Numbered from the stretch's first letter, positions 1 through 9,467 are shown. The stretch is DNA of 64,000 nt from Flavobacterium humi (GCF_004745595.1 NZ_SRLH01000001.1:314234-378233), one strand, 5' to 3'. Numbers and translations are program-made. Notes: generated by a model from the sequence alone, not told the origin.

Positions 1-1848
1 GGCAAATACTGGTGCAGTTGTGTCTTGAATGGTGATGATTTGTGTGTGGGAAGTATTGTTTCCGGCACAATCGGTCACGGACCAGTTACGGGTGATGGTA
101 TAATTCGAAGCACATCCGTCGTCTTGTCCGCTGATATTTTGGGTATACACTACGGCAACTTGGCTATCGCAATTGTCAGTGGCAGTTAGAACTACCGCTT
201 CCGGCACATTATCACATTGTACAGTTACATCGGTTGGAAGTTGTCCGGAAAATACCGGTGCGGTCGTATCCTGAACAGTGATGATTTGTGTATGAGAAGT
301 ATTGTTTCCGGCGCAATCAGTCACAGACCAGTTTCGGGTGATGGTGTAATTCGAAGCACATCCGTCATCCTGTCCGCTAATATTTTGAGTATACGCAACG
401 GACACTTGGCTATCGCAATTGTCTGTGGCAGTTAAAACTACAGCTGCAGGGACATTATCGCATTGTACGGTTACATCGGCTGGAAGCTGTCCGACAAATA
501 CTGGTGCAGTCGTATCCTGAACGGTGATGATTTGTGTTTTTGTTGCAGTATTTCCGCAATCATCAGTAGCAGTCCAGGTTCTTGTTAACGTATAATTGCT
601 TGCGCAAGTACCATTCGCTCTTGTTTCTGAAAAAGTAACAGCAGGAGAGGAATCGCAATTGTCAGTGGCGGTCAATACTGCCGGAGCAGGGACAGCGTTG
701 CATTGTACGGTCGCATTTTGAGGAGCGTTGCTTAAAACAGGCGCTGTTGTATCATTGATTTTAATGATTTGATTACAAGTTGTAAATGGAACCCCATTGT
801 ATAACAGCGTGTAAGTCCTAACGAAATCGGCGCCATCTCCATCGGTACAAATTACAGTATCGCCGCTATCAGAGCTGGTCATGGTTACTGTTTTTCCACA
901 GGCATTGAAATTAAAGACATTGCTAGGATTTGTAAACGCTGCAGGGATGCTACAAGCTTCGGAAGTTACACTGGAAAGCAAGCAAGATGCCGAAGGAATG
1001 CAACATGAGGCAACTGTAACCAATTTTGGCTGGCTCGAAGTTGTCGTAGGCGGAGTGTTGCTGTCTGTAATGGTTAACGTTACCTGATAATCTCCAGGAC
1101 CATAACTTGAAAAATTAATTGTTAAGGGTGATCCTGAAAAAGGAGAGTTTAAAATAGGCACTCCGTTTTTGGTAATGTCCCATTTATAAGAAGTATAAGG
1201 TGTTACACCTCCAGTAGTAGTTGAAGTAAAAACATACGTTTGTGCCAAATTACCCACTGGGCAAGTTCCCACTGCGGTAAAATCTGGTTTGATAGGCGTA
1301 ATCACTATAAAATTGGTAGTCAAATCATATTTATAGCAATGCGGGCCTAGTTGGCAATCTGTTTCGTTACAAACGTTGCTCATACTCGAATTCCCCCATC
1401 CGATGATAATATTCCGAAGGGATAAGACCTCACCACAACTCCAATTGATGGAATTTGGGTACGAAGGCATGTAAATGTAGAATGTCCCGGAACTGGTCGT
1501 GGCACAACTCTCATATTTAACATGTTGCTGAAGCGCGTTATCTACAAAAACATCGGCTTCAATCTGCGTACCGTATCTGGTGGTCGCATTTTGATCTAAT
1601 GTAATTTTTAAATAACCGTTAATTTGCTGACCTTCCAAACAGGTTGTCGGTAATGGCAGGTAGCCGCCCGAACCATTGGGAACGTCAGACACCAATTCTA
1701 CCTTCTTGATGCTTATGTCATTGGAAGAACAGTGGTTACATTCATAGGTAGTTTGGGCAAAAGTGAAATCATAATACAAGATCAGTACTAATAAAAGTAG
1801 TATTTGTATAACACTTTTTTTCGATGGTAAAATAGTAGTGTTTTTCAT
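1..1848 (-). CDS. Secreted HYR-repeat surface protein, N-terminal part (runs off left edge)
   Basis: This is the first 616 codons of a large exported protein; the frame stays open through base 1, so the C-terminus is outside the window. The start at 1848 is followed by a signal peptide: a basic stretch, then hydrophobic VIQILLLLVLILYYDF, with likely cleavage near TFAQ. Next come a Cys-rich segment (CNHCSS, CNETDCQLGPHC), a PKD-like stretch, and from about residue 350 a chain of HYR-type immunoglobulin-like repeats (DTTAPVF, TDNCDS, CASNYT, DCAGN). Equivalent points of the last repeats lie at 40, 286 and 532, exactly 246 bp (82 residues) apart; an older unit follows at 769. In Flavobacteriia such proteins usually end in a type IX secretion sorting domain, but that end is not visible here. 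The role is probably adhesion or gliding-associated surface display. The family is clear, the exact function is not. Confidence 0.8.
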   Translation of the reverse strand, partial: MKNTTILPSKKSVIQILLLLVLILYYDFTFAQTTYECNHCSSNDISIKKVELVSDVPNGSGGYLPLPTTCLEGQQINGYLKITLDQNATTRYGTQIEADVFVDNALQQHVKYESCATTSSGTFYIYMPSYPNSINWSCGEVLSLRNIIIGWGNSSMSNVCNETDCQLGPHCYKYDLTTNFIVITPIKPDFTAVGTCPVGNLAQTYVFTSTTTGGVTPYTSYKWDITKNGVPILNSPFSGSPLTINFSSYGPGDYQVTLTITDSNTPPTTTSSQPKLVTVASCCIPSASCLLSSVTSEACSIPAAFTNPSNVFNFNACGKTVTMTSSDSGDTVICTDGDGADFVRTYTLLYNGVPFTTCNQIIKINDTTAPVLSNAPQNATVQCNAVPAPAVLTATDNCDSSPAVTFSETRANGTCASNYTLTRTWTATDDCGNTATKTQIITVQDTTAPVFVGQLPADVTVQCDNVPAAVVLTATDNCDSQVSVAYTQNISGQDDGCASNYTITRNWSVTDCAGNNTSHTQIITVQDTTAPVFSGQLPTDVTVQCDNVPEAVVLTATDNCDSQVAVVYTQNISGQDDGCASNYTITRNWSVTDCAGNNTSHTQIITIQDTTAPVFA

Positions 1849-2193
1849 AAACTTGATTTTTTAGTTTAAAAAAAAGGATAAAAACTTCAGGCCATAATCA
1901 TAAATGACTACGACACAAGAGGTAAAACAAGAAAAGCTTCTATTATTTTTTTGAGTTAATCAAGTTGCAAACTCAGGGGTGGTATTTGAATTTGCGTTTT
2001 TAGAAATTTTGTTTAAAGCATTTTAATTACTTTTAACATTGCTAAATTATTATATTAAATTGTACGATGGTTATTTACGATTCGTTTTTCGATGAAAGGG
2101 ACAATATCATCTATGAATTAACATTTTTTTTGGGTTTGGGCTATAAAAACCGTAAAGAATATTAATTTTTAACTAATTAATTACAGTTATTTT
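1849..2193. other. Divergent intergenic region, no gene seen
   Basis: These 345 AT-rich bases lie between the HYR protein (minus) and the sixA-like gene (plus). They should hold both promoters, but I see no clean TAnnTTTG box on either strand, no convincing hairpin and no coding potential. Confidence 0.5.
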
Positions 2194-2682
2194 ATGAAAT
2201 CTTTGATTTTAATTAGACATGCGAAATCCAGTTGGGATTTTCCTGTTACCGATAAAGAAAGGCCTCTTTTGGAAAGCGGCATCAAAAACATCAAAAAAGT
2301 AGCCAGGAAAGCTTTGGTATCTCTTCCACAAAAGAAGACTATTTGGAGCAGCACCGCCACTAGGGCAAGCCATACGGCCAGGTTGTTCTGCGAAACCGCG
2401 TCAATTGGCCAGGACAGTATTGTTTTTAAAGACAGCCTGTATACATTTGACGGTGATAAACTCGAAAATGAGATACGGAAATGCGAAAATGAAACAGAAA
2501 ACCTAATTCTTTTCGGACATAATGAGGCAATTACAAATATTGTCAATAAATTTGGGGATCGATTTATAATGAATGTTCCTACAGCCGGTTTCGTCCACTT
2601 ACAATTTGAGCAGGATCGCTGGCAGGATATTGGCAAAGGAAGCATTGTAAAGGTTATTTTTCCAAAAGAAATTACAGAATGA
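2194..2682 (+). CDS. SixA-like phosphohistidine phosphatase (histidine phosphatase superfamily)
   Basis: A 162-residue protein beginning MKSLILIRHAKSSWD. R8-H9 form the RHG/RHA-type catalytic motif of the histidine phosphatase superfamily, and H9 is the expected phospho-acceptor. A second conserved His is in LFGHNEAI. Length and the LIRHAKSSW start match the SixA subgroup, which removes phosphate from phosphohistidine in proteins. It overlaps ppk1 by 4 bp (ATGA), so the two are translationally coupled and ppx follows. PPK1 itself works through a phosphohistidine, so a functional link is attractive but inferred. The protein is probably cytoplasmic; no signal peptide is present. Confidence 0.8.
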   Translation: MKSLILIRHAKSSWDFPVTDKERPLLESGIKNIKKVARKALVSLPQKKTIWSSTATRASHTARLFCETASIGQDSIVFKDSLYTFDGDKLENEIRKCENETENLILFGHNEAITNIVNKFGDRFIMNVPTAGFVHLQFEQDRWQDIGKGSIVKVIFPKEITE

Positions 2683-4793
2683 ATGGTATCGAAAATAGGT
2701 ATTTAGACCGGGAAAAAAGCTGGCTGGCTTTTAACTTCAGAGTGCTTCAGGAAGCTGCAGACGAACGGGTCCCGTTATTGGACAGGATGCGTTTTTTGGG
2801 GATTTTTTCCAATAACCTGGATGAATTTTTCAGGGTAAGGTATGCGGCCATTCGTCGCTTGAGCATGGCCGGTGTATCGGGAGAGAATATCCTTGGCGGT
2901 ATTTCTGCGCAGAAATTGCTGAAGGAAATCACCGAAACGGTTATCGACCAGCAATCCGAAAGTTTGCGTATTTTGAGCATTATTGAAAAAGAGCTCGAAA
3001 AAGAAAATATTTTTATCATCAATGAAACCGAAATAAATAAACAGCAGGCTAATTTTGTAAAGGATTATTTTATCCAGAAAGTAAGCCCCGAAGTCGTGAC
3101 CATCATCTTAAATGACCTGGCCGAATTCCCCTTGTTGAAAGACACTTCAGGCTATCTGGCGGTAAAATTGGTCATGAAACCCAAGGAACCTGTATCGATC
3201 CTGGAAAAACTGAAGGTTAAAAAAGAAATCAGGTATGCCGTTATCGAAATCCCCAAAACCATTAACCGTTTTGTGGTTTTGCCTTCCAATAATGACAAGC
3301 AATATATTATGCTCCTGGACGACCTTATCAGGCACAACCTGCATAAAATATTCAATATTTTCGATTACGAAAGCATTTCGGCACACATGATAAAAATTAC
3401 CCGAGATGCGCAATTGGACCTGGACAGCGACTTGAATAAAAGCTTCATGGAAAAAATTTCATCCAGTGTAAAAGACAGGAGGATAGGGGAGCCGGTGCGT
3501 TTTATCTACGACCAGACCATTGATAAAGATACCCTGAAATTCTTCCTCCATAAAATGGGGATTGATGCAAAAGACAGTATCATTCCCGGCGGAAGGTACC
3601 ATAACCGCAGGGATTATATGGATTTCCCCAATTTGGGAAGATATGACCTGTTGTACAAAACAAACACGCCATTGCCGGTTGAAGGCCTCAGCCTGGAAGG
3701 AAGCATCCTGAAAAAAATCGAAGAAAAGGATTATTTGGTCAATGCACCATATCAGTCTTTTTCCTATATCATCAAATTCTTGAGGGAAGCTGCTTTGGAT
3801 CCGAAAGTATCGGCTATTAAAATCACGCTGTACCGTTTGGCCAAGAATTCCCAAATCGTGAGTTCGCTGATCAATGCTGCCAAGAACGGGAAAAAAGTAA
3901 CGGTCCAGATCGAATTGCAGGCCCGTTTCGATGAAGCCAGCAATATTTCGTATGCCGAACAGATGCAAACCGAAGGAATTGAACTTATTTTTGGTGTAAA
4001 AGGACTGAAAGTACACAGTAAAATTTGCCTTGTGGAAAGGATTGACGACCATGGGAAATTAAAACGCTATGGAATCATCTCTACAGGGAATTTCAACGAA
4101 TCGACCGCGAAAGTCTATACTGACGTGACCTTATTTACGGCGCACCAGCAAGTTTTGAAGGATGTCTCGAAGGTTTTCGAATTCTTCCATATCAATTACA
4201 GAGTGCACCGTTACAAGCATCTGATCGTTTCGCCGCATTACACGAGATCCCGTTTTTACAAATTGATAGACCGCGAAATAGTCAATGTCAATTTAGGGAA
4301 ACCCGCCTATATCAAATTGAAAATGAATAGTTTATCCGATACCAAAATGATCGATAAATTATACGATGCCAGTAGGGCCGGGGTTAAGGTGAAACTGATT
4401 ATCAGAGGGATATGTTCTTTAATTCCGGGCGTTAAGGGAATGAGCGAAAATATCGAAGCCGTATCAATTGTAGACAATTACCTGGAGCATTCGCGCGTGT
4501 ATATTTTCTGCAATGACAACAATCCTGAAGCGTTTATTTCTTCAGCCGATTTCATGACCCGTAACCTTGACACCAGGGTGGAAGTTACTTGCCCGATATA
4601 TGATGCCGGTATCAAAAAAGAGCTGATCGATACGTTTAATATTGCCTGGAAAGGAAATGTGAAAGTCCGTTACCACTCGGAAAAATTAGACAACAAATAC
4701 CGCATGCGCGGGGACAAGCCTATTTTCAGGGCGCAATTGGAAACCTACAAATATTACAGGGACAAGATTGAAGTAGTCGCTGAAAAATTATAA
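2679..4793 (+). CDS. ppk1: Polyphosphate kinase 1
   Basis: A 704-residue PPK1 of normal length that makes inorganic polyphosphate from ATP, reversibly. The N-terminal domain starts YLDREKSWLAFNFRVLQEA and includes NNLDEFFRVR, a family signature. The catalytic half carries the two phospholipase-D-like domains. LKVHSKICLVER places the autophosphorylated histidine at H446, and IISTGNFNEST is the following conserved loop. The start ATG overlaps the stop of the sixA-like gene by 4 bp. The ppx gene begins 32 bp after its stop, so a three-gene operon is likely. No truncation or missing key residue was noticed. Confidence 0.96.
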   Translation: MNGIENRYLDREKSWLAFNFRVLQEAADERVPLLDRMRFLGIFSNNLDEFFRVRYAAIRRLSMAGVSGENILGGISAQKLLKEITETVIDQQSESLRILSIIEKELEKENIFIINETEINKQQANFVKDYFIQKVSPEVVTIILNDLAEFPLLKDTSGYLAVKLVMKPKEPVSILEKLKVKKEIRYAVIEIPKTINRFVVLPSNNDKQYIMLLDDLIRHNLHKIFNIFDYESISAHMIKITRDAQLDLDSDLNKSFMEKISSSVKDRRIGEPVRFIYDQTIDKDTLKFFLHKMGIDAKDSIIPGGRYHNRRDYMDFPNLGRYDLLYKTNTPLPVEGLSLEGSILKKIEEKDYLVNAPYQSFSYIIKFLREAALDPKVSAIKITLYRLAKNSQIVSSLINAAKNGKKVTVQIELQARFDEASNISYAEQMQTEGIELIFGVKGLKVHSKICLVERIDDHGKLKRYGIISTGNFNESTAKVYTDVTLFTAHQQVLKDVSKVFEFFHINYRVHRYKHLIVSPHYTRSRFYKLIDREIVNVNLGKPAYIKLKMNSLSDTKMIDKLYDASRAGVKVKLIIRGICSLIPGVKGMSENIEAVSIVDNYLEHSRVYIFCNDNNPEAFISSADFMTRNLDTRVEVTCPIYDAGIKKELIDTFNIAWKGNVKVRYHSEKLDNKYRMRGDKPIFRAQLETYKYYRDKIEVVAEKL

Positions 4794-4825
4794 TTTCATT
4801 ACAATAACCGAATCAAAAATCAAGG

Positions 4826-5716
4826 ATGATTTCAATAAAAAAATATGCTGCGATTGATATAGGATCGAATGCTATGCGGCTTTTGATAGCCAATGTTGTG
4901 GAGCAGCAAGGTAAAGAAACCCAGTTTAACAAAAGCGCCCTGATCAGGGTCCCGATCCGTTTGGGCCAGGATGCTTTTACTGTGGGGGAAATTACCGAAG
5001 AAAATATTGATCGGATGGTTGATGCCATGAAAGCCTTTAAGTTGCTGATGAAAGTATATAAGGTCGAAAAATATATGGCCTGTGCCACTTCGGCGATGCG
5101 TGAGGCCTATAACGGCAAGGAGGTGGCTGAAACCGTTAAGAAAAAAGCAGATATCAAAATTGAAATCATTGACGGAAAGAAAGAAGCCGCTATTATCGCT
5201 TCGTCCGATTTGCATCATTTTATCAAAACCGAACAAACCTATCTTTATGTAGATGTTGGCGGCGGAAGTACTGAATTTTCCCTGTTTTCCGATGGTAAAA
5301 TGGTCGCTTCCAAATCTTTCAAGAACGGAACGGTGCGTTTGCTGAACAATATGGTAAACGATATCGTGTGGGAAGAAATTGAAAAATGGATCAAAACAAC
5401 TATCGAGCCTTATGAAAACGTAACACTTATCGGTTCCGGCGGGAATATCAATAAAATTTTCAAATTATCTGAAAAAGCGCTGGACAAACCATTGTCGTAC
5501 ATGTACCTGAATTCCCAATACCAATACCTGAATTCCCTTACTTACGAACAGCGGATTGCCGAACTGGCCTTAAACACAGACCGCGCCGATGTTATCATCC
5601 ATGCGCTTCGTATTTATCTCAATGCCATGAAATGGAGCGGAGCCACTAAGATTTATGTCCCTAAAATCGGACTTTCTGACGGTATTGTCAAAGCCATGTA
5701 TTATGGTAAGATATAA
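4826..5716 (+). CDS. ppx: Exopolyphosphatase / Ppx-GppA family phosphatase
   Basis: A 296-residue Ppx/GppA protein with the sugar-kinase/actin ATPase fold: phosphate loop 1 AAIDIGSNAMRLLIA near the N-terminus and phosphate loop 2 VDVGGGSTEFSLF near residue 145, then IGSGGNINKIFKL. It hydrolyses polyphosphate ends, or pppGpp in GppA-type members; the sequence does not separate these. At about 300 residues it is the short form lacking the C-terminal HD domain of the E. coli enzymes, which is usual in Bacteroidota. It sits 32 bp behind ppk1, so the operon encodes both synthesis and breakdown of polyphosphate. Confidence 0.9.
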   Translation: MISIKKYAAIDIGSNAMRLLIANVVEQQGKETQFNKSALIRVPIRLGQDAFTVGEITEENIDRMVDAMKAFKLLMKVYKVEKYMACATSAMREAYNGKEVAETVKKKADIKIEIIDGKKEAAIIASSDLHHFIKTEQTYLYVDVGGGSTEFSLFSDGKMVASKSFKNGTVRLLNNMVNDIVWEEIEKWIKTTIEPYENVTLIGSGGNINKIFKLSEKALDKPLSYMYLNSQYQYLNSLTYEQRIAELALNTDRADVIIHALRIYLNAMKWSGATKIYVPKIGLSDGIVKAMYYGKI

Positions 5717-5754
5717 ATGAAGAACGGGTTATGAATAATTTTCTGACCCTTTTT

Positions 5755-7487
5755 TTATAGGTCCAAATCAAAAGTTTTCCTTAAAAGGTCTAACGCCGGG
5801 TTCATTTCCTTCATCCGGTCGTATTTTTCCTGAGTGGTAAAAGCCTTTTTAACTTCTATGGTTTCGTTTATCGTAACTTCAATAGTAATATTATGGTTGT
5901 GCAGTTTTCCACGCAAATAGCCTAATAAATCATGCTTTTCCCCTTCAAAATCAATCTTTGAGCTTTCATTCGGCAGTTCATGCACAATAGTAGTGCCTTG
6001 CAGTTTAGGATCGTTTAGCAATAATAAGGATTCCAGGATTTTGTATCCTTTATCACCCAATCGGTTGGCATATTTGACCCATTGTTCCAGCATTTGCGTT
6101 TCCGTGAAAGGTTCTGTTGGCAATTCATCATGGTGCTTTTCAACGGGTTTCAGCTGGGCTTCCAGTTCTTTTTTTGCCCTGATGCTTCCTAACGATAAAG
6201 CGGAAACCTTGGGAACATCCGGTTTGGAAACAGCAGGTGCAGCTTCGGGTTTTGGAGTTTCGGTTCTCTTGATTTCTTCTTTGGGAACCACTACTTCTGC
6301 TGCAATTTTTGCAGGTTCACTGTTAGGGGTAACGGCCGGTAAGCTATCGGTTTTAACTTCAACAATAGAATAACTGTTATTCCTGAAATGTGTGGGCGGG
6401 ATTATAAATTGTTTAGCTTTTTTTTTTCTCCATCAAAAGTGATAGAGGCAAGCTGCATAAGGCAAAGTTCCACCAAAAGGCGTTGGTTTTGGGATACTTT
6501 GTATTTTAAGTCGCAATCGTTGGCCAGGTCAATCCCTTGCAATAAAAATTCCTGGGATGCTTTCTGCGCCTGTGCTCCATACAATTTTTGTGCTTGTTCT
6601 CCGGCTTCCAGTAAAATAAGGGTAGCAGGATTTTTACTCACCAGTAAATCCCTGAAGTGTGAAGCCAATCCTGCCACAAAATGGTGCCCGTCAAAACCTT
6701 TAGCCAAAATGTCGTTATACGCCAAAAGCAATTCAGGAATATTATTTTCGAGTATTAAATCAGTTACTTTTACATAATACTCAAAATCAAGGACGTTCAG
6801 GTTTTCGGTAACGGCTGCACGGGTCAGGTTATTTCCACAGTAGGAAACGACACGGTCAAAGATGGAAAGAGCGTCACGCATGGCACCATCCGCTTTTTGG
6901 GCAATGATATGCAAGGCATCGTCTTCAAAAGTAATGTCCTGGCTTTTGGCCACTTCAGCAAGATGTTCTTTGGCATCTTTTACAGTAATCCTTTTAAAAT
7001 CAAATATCTGGCAACGGGATAATATCGTTGGAATGATTTTATGTTTTTCGGTCGTAGCCAAAATAAAAATGGCGTGGCGAGGCGGTTCTTCCAGTGTTTT
7101 CAGGAAAGCGTTGAATGCCGCCTGGGATAACATATGGACCTCATCGATGATATATACTTTGTATTTCCCGGTTTGCGGCGGGATCCGGACCTGGTCGATC
7201 AGGTTACGGATATCGTCCACGGAGTTATTGGAAGCTGCATCCAATTCAAAAACATTGAAAGCGAAATCCTCATACGGGTCATCATATCCTTCCTGGTTGA
7301 TTTTTCGGGCCAAAATACGGGCGCAGGTTGTTTTTCCTACACCTCGGGGACCGGTAAAAAGCAGGGCTTGTGCCAGGTGGTTGCTTTCTATGGCATTGAG
7401 CAAAGTATTGGTAATTGCCTGTTGCCCCACAACATCCTTAAACGTTTGCGGGCGGTATTTACGGGCTGATACTATAAATTGTTCCAT
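5755..7487 (-). CDS. dnaX: DNA polymerase III gamma/tau subunit, tau form needs a frameshift at an A10 run
   Basis: This is the clamp-loader ATPase subunit of the replicative polymerase. Zero frame from 7487 gives 361 residues: Walker A GPRGVGKTT (46-54), Walker B YIIDEVH, LEEPP, and SRC sensor region, ending DGEKKKLNNL at a stop at 6402. Immediately before that stop lies a run of ten A (6427-6418, minus strand). Re-reading one base there (a -1 shift, or an 11-A transcript) continues AKQFIIPPTHF without a stop into the reading frame that ends at 5755. The joined product is 577 residues, a normal Bacteroidota tau length with the expected C-terminal region (QMLEQWVKYANRLG). The zinc-module cysteines found in E. 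coli DnaX are absent (only C55 lies near Walker A). Programmed frameshifting or slippage would give gamma plus tau. A homopolymer sequencing error is the main alternative. Confidence 0.88.
6418..6427 (-). promoter_or_regulatory. A10 slippery run inside dnaX
   Basis: Ten consecutive A on the coding strand, read GAA AAA AAA AAG in frame 0, contain the A-AAA-AAG heptamer used for -1 frameshifting in E. coli dnaX. They also resemble the A9 run where RNA polymerase slips in Thermus dnaX. A zero-frame TAA lies five codons downstream, at 6402-6404. I see no strong downstream hairpin and no Shine-Dalgarno-like stimulator, which leans slightly toward transcriptional slippage. Confidence 0.65.
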
Positions 7488-7504
7488 AGAAAATTATTGG
7501 ATAG

Positions 7505-7512
7505 CAAATATA
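7505..7512 (-). promoter_or_regulatory. Probable dnaX promoter -7 box
   Basis: TATATTTG on the minus strand matches the Bacteroidota -7 consensus TAnnTTTG exactly and ends 17 bases before the dnaX ATG. No clear TTG is seen 19 bases upstream. Confidence 0.6.
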
Positions 7513-7583
7513 GTTTTTAATTTAAATATTTCGAAAGTTTACAGAATGAAAGATTGATTATTCCCGTATTTTTTTCAAAATAA

Positions 7584-8654
7584 TCAGGCTAGGGCTTCGG
7601 CAATGGTTTCCCGTTCCAATAACCTTACTAATGCCCTTTCTTCAGGCTGGAGGTTCCCCGGATTCTTACGGGGTTTGTACTTCCAGACCGATCCTTTTAC
7701 ATATGAGGCAATTACTGTGGGATGGACATAATATTTTCGGCATACAGACCGCGTGTTGCCTAATTTGGAGGCGACGCTATCCAACACTTCGATGATTTTT
7801 TTATGGGACTGGCTTTCGTTTTCAGGTTTTTCGGCATCCAAAAAAGAAGACAAAGCATTTACGCTTGCGGCCCAAACCCTGTAATCTTTCGCTGTAAAAT
7901 CCTCTCCGGTGGTTTCTTTCAGGTAATTATTCACATCGGAAGAACCAATGGTATGCCTGTGGCCGTCATGATCATAATACTGGAACAGGTCTTGTCCCGG
8001 TATGTCCTTGCACTTTTTGACCAGGTTGGCGAGTTTGCGGCTTTGCAGGCGTATGGAATGTTTGATGCCTTTTTTTCCAGTAAATTCAAAAGAGATGTTT
8101 TGGCCCTTAAAAGCAACATGCTTATCCTGCAGGGTAGTGAGGCCGAAGGAATGATAGAGCTCTTTGTAAGCGCTGTTGCCAATGCGGATGTTGGTCATTT
8201 CGATAAGTTTGACCACTAAAGCGATTACTTTTTCGTAGGGAAGCCCTTTTTTGTTCAAATCCCGGTTGACGGCTTTCCTAATCAAAGGTAAGACCTGTGC
8301 AAAACTGCGCAGCCTGTAAAACTTGGATTGGTTTCTTATTTGGTTCCAATGGGTGTGGTAGCGGTATTGTTTCCGGCCTTTGGCATCATTTCCGGTGGCT
8401 TGGAGGTGGCCGTTTTCAAAAGAAGAAATCCAGACATTTTCCCAGGCGGGAGGAATGACTAATTTTTGTATCCTGCCCAGTATTTCGGGATCGGAAACTT
8501 TGGCTTTGTCCTGATCGATATATATAAAACCGTTGCCTTTTTTGATGCGGTAATAACCTTTATCGCAGTTTGGGGCATAGCGCAGCCCCACCGATCTGGC
8601 CGTGATTTGAGGATCCCGTCCTATTTTTTCCAATTTTGACTGCAACCTGTTCAT
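7584..8654 (-). CDS. DNA topoisomerase IB (bacterial type)
   Basis: A 356-residue type IB topoisomerase that relaxes supercoils through a 3'-phosphotyrosyl intermediate. The N-terminal domain has RYAPNCDKGYYRIKKGNGF, VIPPAWENVWI and ATGNDAKGRKQYRYH, the bacterial TopIB signature. The catalytic domain has IRIGNSAY, KDYRVWAAS and CRKYYVHP, where Y309 is the expected active-site tyrosine. Length fits bacterial TopIB (about 340-360). The gene starts 18 bp after the stop of the 101-residue protein upstream, so they are probably co-transcribed. It is an accessory enzyme in bacteria, and its physiological role here is unknown. Confidence 0.93.
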   Translation of the reverse strand: MNRLQSKLEKIGRDPQITARSVGLRYAPNCDKGYYRIKKGNGFIYIDQDKAKVSDPEILGRIQKLVIPPAWENVWISSFENGHLQATGNDAKGRKQYRYHTHWNQIRNQSKFYRLRSFAQVLPLIRKAVNRDLNKKGLPYEKVIALVVKLIEMTNIRIGNSAYKELYHSFGLTTLQDKHVAFKGQNISFEFTGKKGIKHSIRLQSRKLANLVKKCKDIPGQDLFQYYDHDGHRHTIGSSDVNNYLKETTGEDFTAKDYRVWAASVNALSSFLDAEKPENESQSHKKIIEVLDSVASKLGNTRSVCRKYYVHPTVIASYVKGSVWKYKPRKNPGNLQPEERALVRLLERETIAEALA

Positions 8655-8672
8655 GGGAAAGAGGTTTGCCTA

Positions 8673-8978
8673 TTAAGGCTCTTTTCGGGCTTTGATGGAG
8701 ATGTCGGAAAGGATTTTGGCGGCATCGTTTTCGGAATTGGCGGCAAAGCCTGACACAAAAACACCTTTTTGGTTGTCTGAAATTGATTTTATGCCATAAA
8801 CCGTAGCTTCATCGTCCGGATCGCTGTCTCCTTCATAACGGTAAATGTGCACAATTTCAAAATTGGCAGGGTTGGCGGTAATTTGAGTGTCGTTGATATT
8901 AAAATCAATGGTAAAGCCTAACGCTTTTAGCTCTTCGAGTGCTTTGGAAACACTTGCATAATTATAGGTATGTGCCAT
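8673..8978 (-). CDS. Small conserved protein of unknown function (about 100 aa)
   Basis: A 101-residue acidic soluble protein: [28 protein letters not shown], then [23 protein letters not shown] and [12 protein letters not shown] recognise the pattern (helix with GFTxDF, then Y-R-[FY]-E-G-x-S-[DN]-P-D-D) as a small Bacteroidota family often labelled, without good reason, phosphoribosylpyrophosphate synthetase. It is far too short and lacks PRPP-synthetase motifs, so that name should not be used. It lies directly upstream of topoisomerase IB in the same orientation. Confidence 0.75.
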   Translation of the reverse strand: MAHTYNYASVSKALEELKALGFTIDFNINDTQITANPANFEIVHIYRYEGDSDPDDEATVYGIKSISDNQKGVFVSGFAANSENDAAKILSDISIKARKEP

Positions 8979-9077
8979 CTTTAGCTGAAATTATAGTTGT
9001 AAAGAATAAATTTACAAAAAATGCATCAGAAATCGAATCAATTGGCTTTGAAAACTGGCATTCAAAAGTATTTGTTG

Positions 9078-9085
9078 TAAGTTTG
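9078..9085 (+). promoter_or_regulatory. rnpB promoter -7 box
   Basis: TAAGTTTG matches TAnnTTTG exactly and ends five bases before the inferred 5' end of RNase P RNA at 9090, the expected distance to a transcription start. Confidence 0.75.
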
Positions 9086-9089
9086 CACC

Positions 9090-9388
9090 GCAGACCGCCT
9101 TATCGTTCCCGGTTTTATCGGGAGAGGAAAGTCCGGACACCAAAGAGTAGCATAGCGGGTAACGCCCGTCCGTCGTGAGGCGAGGACAAGTGCAACAGAA
9201 AGTATGTACAGGTAATGCTGTAGTGAAACCAGGTAAACTCTATGCGGTGAAATGTCAAGTATATCAGCATTTAAGGGCGACTCGTCCGTTGTTGAAGGGT
9301 AGGCAGCTAGATCCCGTTGGCAACAGCGGGACAAGATAAATGATAAGGCTCCGATGTATCGGGGACAGAATCCGGCTTACAGGTCTGC
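9090..9388 (+). ncRNA. rnpB: RNase P RNA
   Basis: This is the catalytic RNA of RNase P, which removes 5' leaders from tRNA precursors. Diagnostic conserved blocks are present in order: GAGGAAAGTCCGGACA (CR I) near 9121, CAACAGAAAGTATGTACAGG near 9193, and GATAAATGATAAGGC then GACAGAATCCGGCTTACAGG near the 3' end. The termini pair as helix P1: GCAGACC at 9090-9096 with GGTCTGC at 9382-9388. A TAnnTTTG box ends at 9085 and a T-rich stretch follows the 3' end at 9390, fitting a monocistronic transcript. The length of about 299 nt is short for the class. Open frames on both strands here are incidental. Confidence 0.93.
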
Positions 9389-9467
9389 ATTTTTTTGAGT
9401 TTCGTTTTTCTTCTTCACACTCAAAAACAATTTCCATAAAATTATTCTTTTTGTCTTTTAGGTTACC

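Noticed and set aside
5755..6291. Separate 178-residue gene
   Set aside because: The frame is open upstream to the A10 run and its sequence is the expected C-terminal part of DnaX tau, so it is not an independent gene.
8673..8978. PRPP synthetase
   Set aside because: The 101-residue protein resembles a family sometimes given that label, but it is too short and lacks the PRPP-binding motif.
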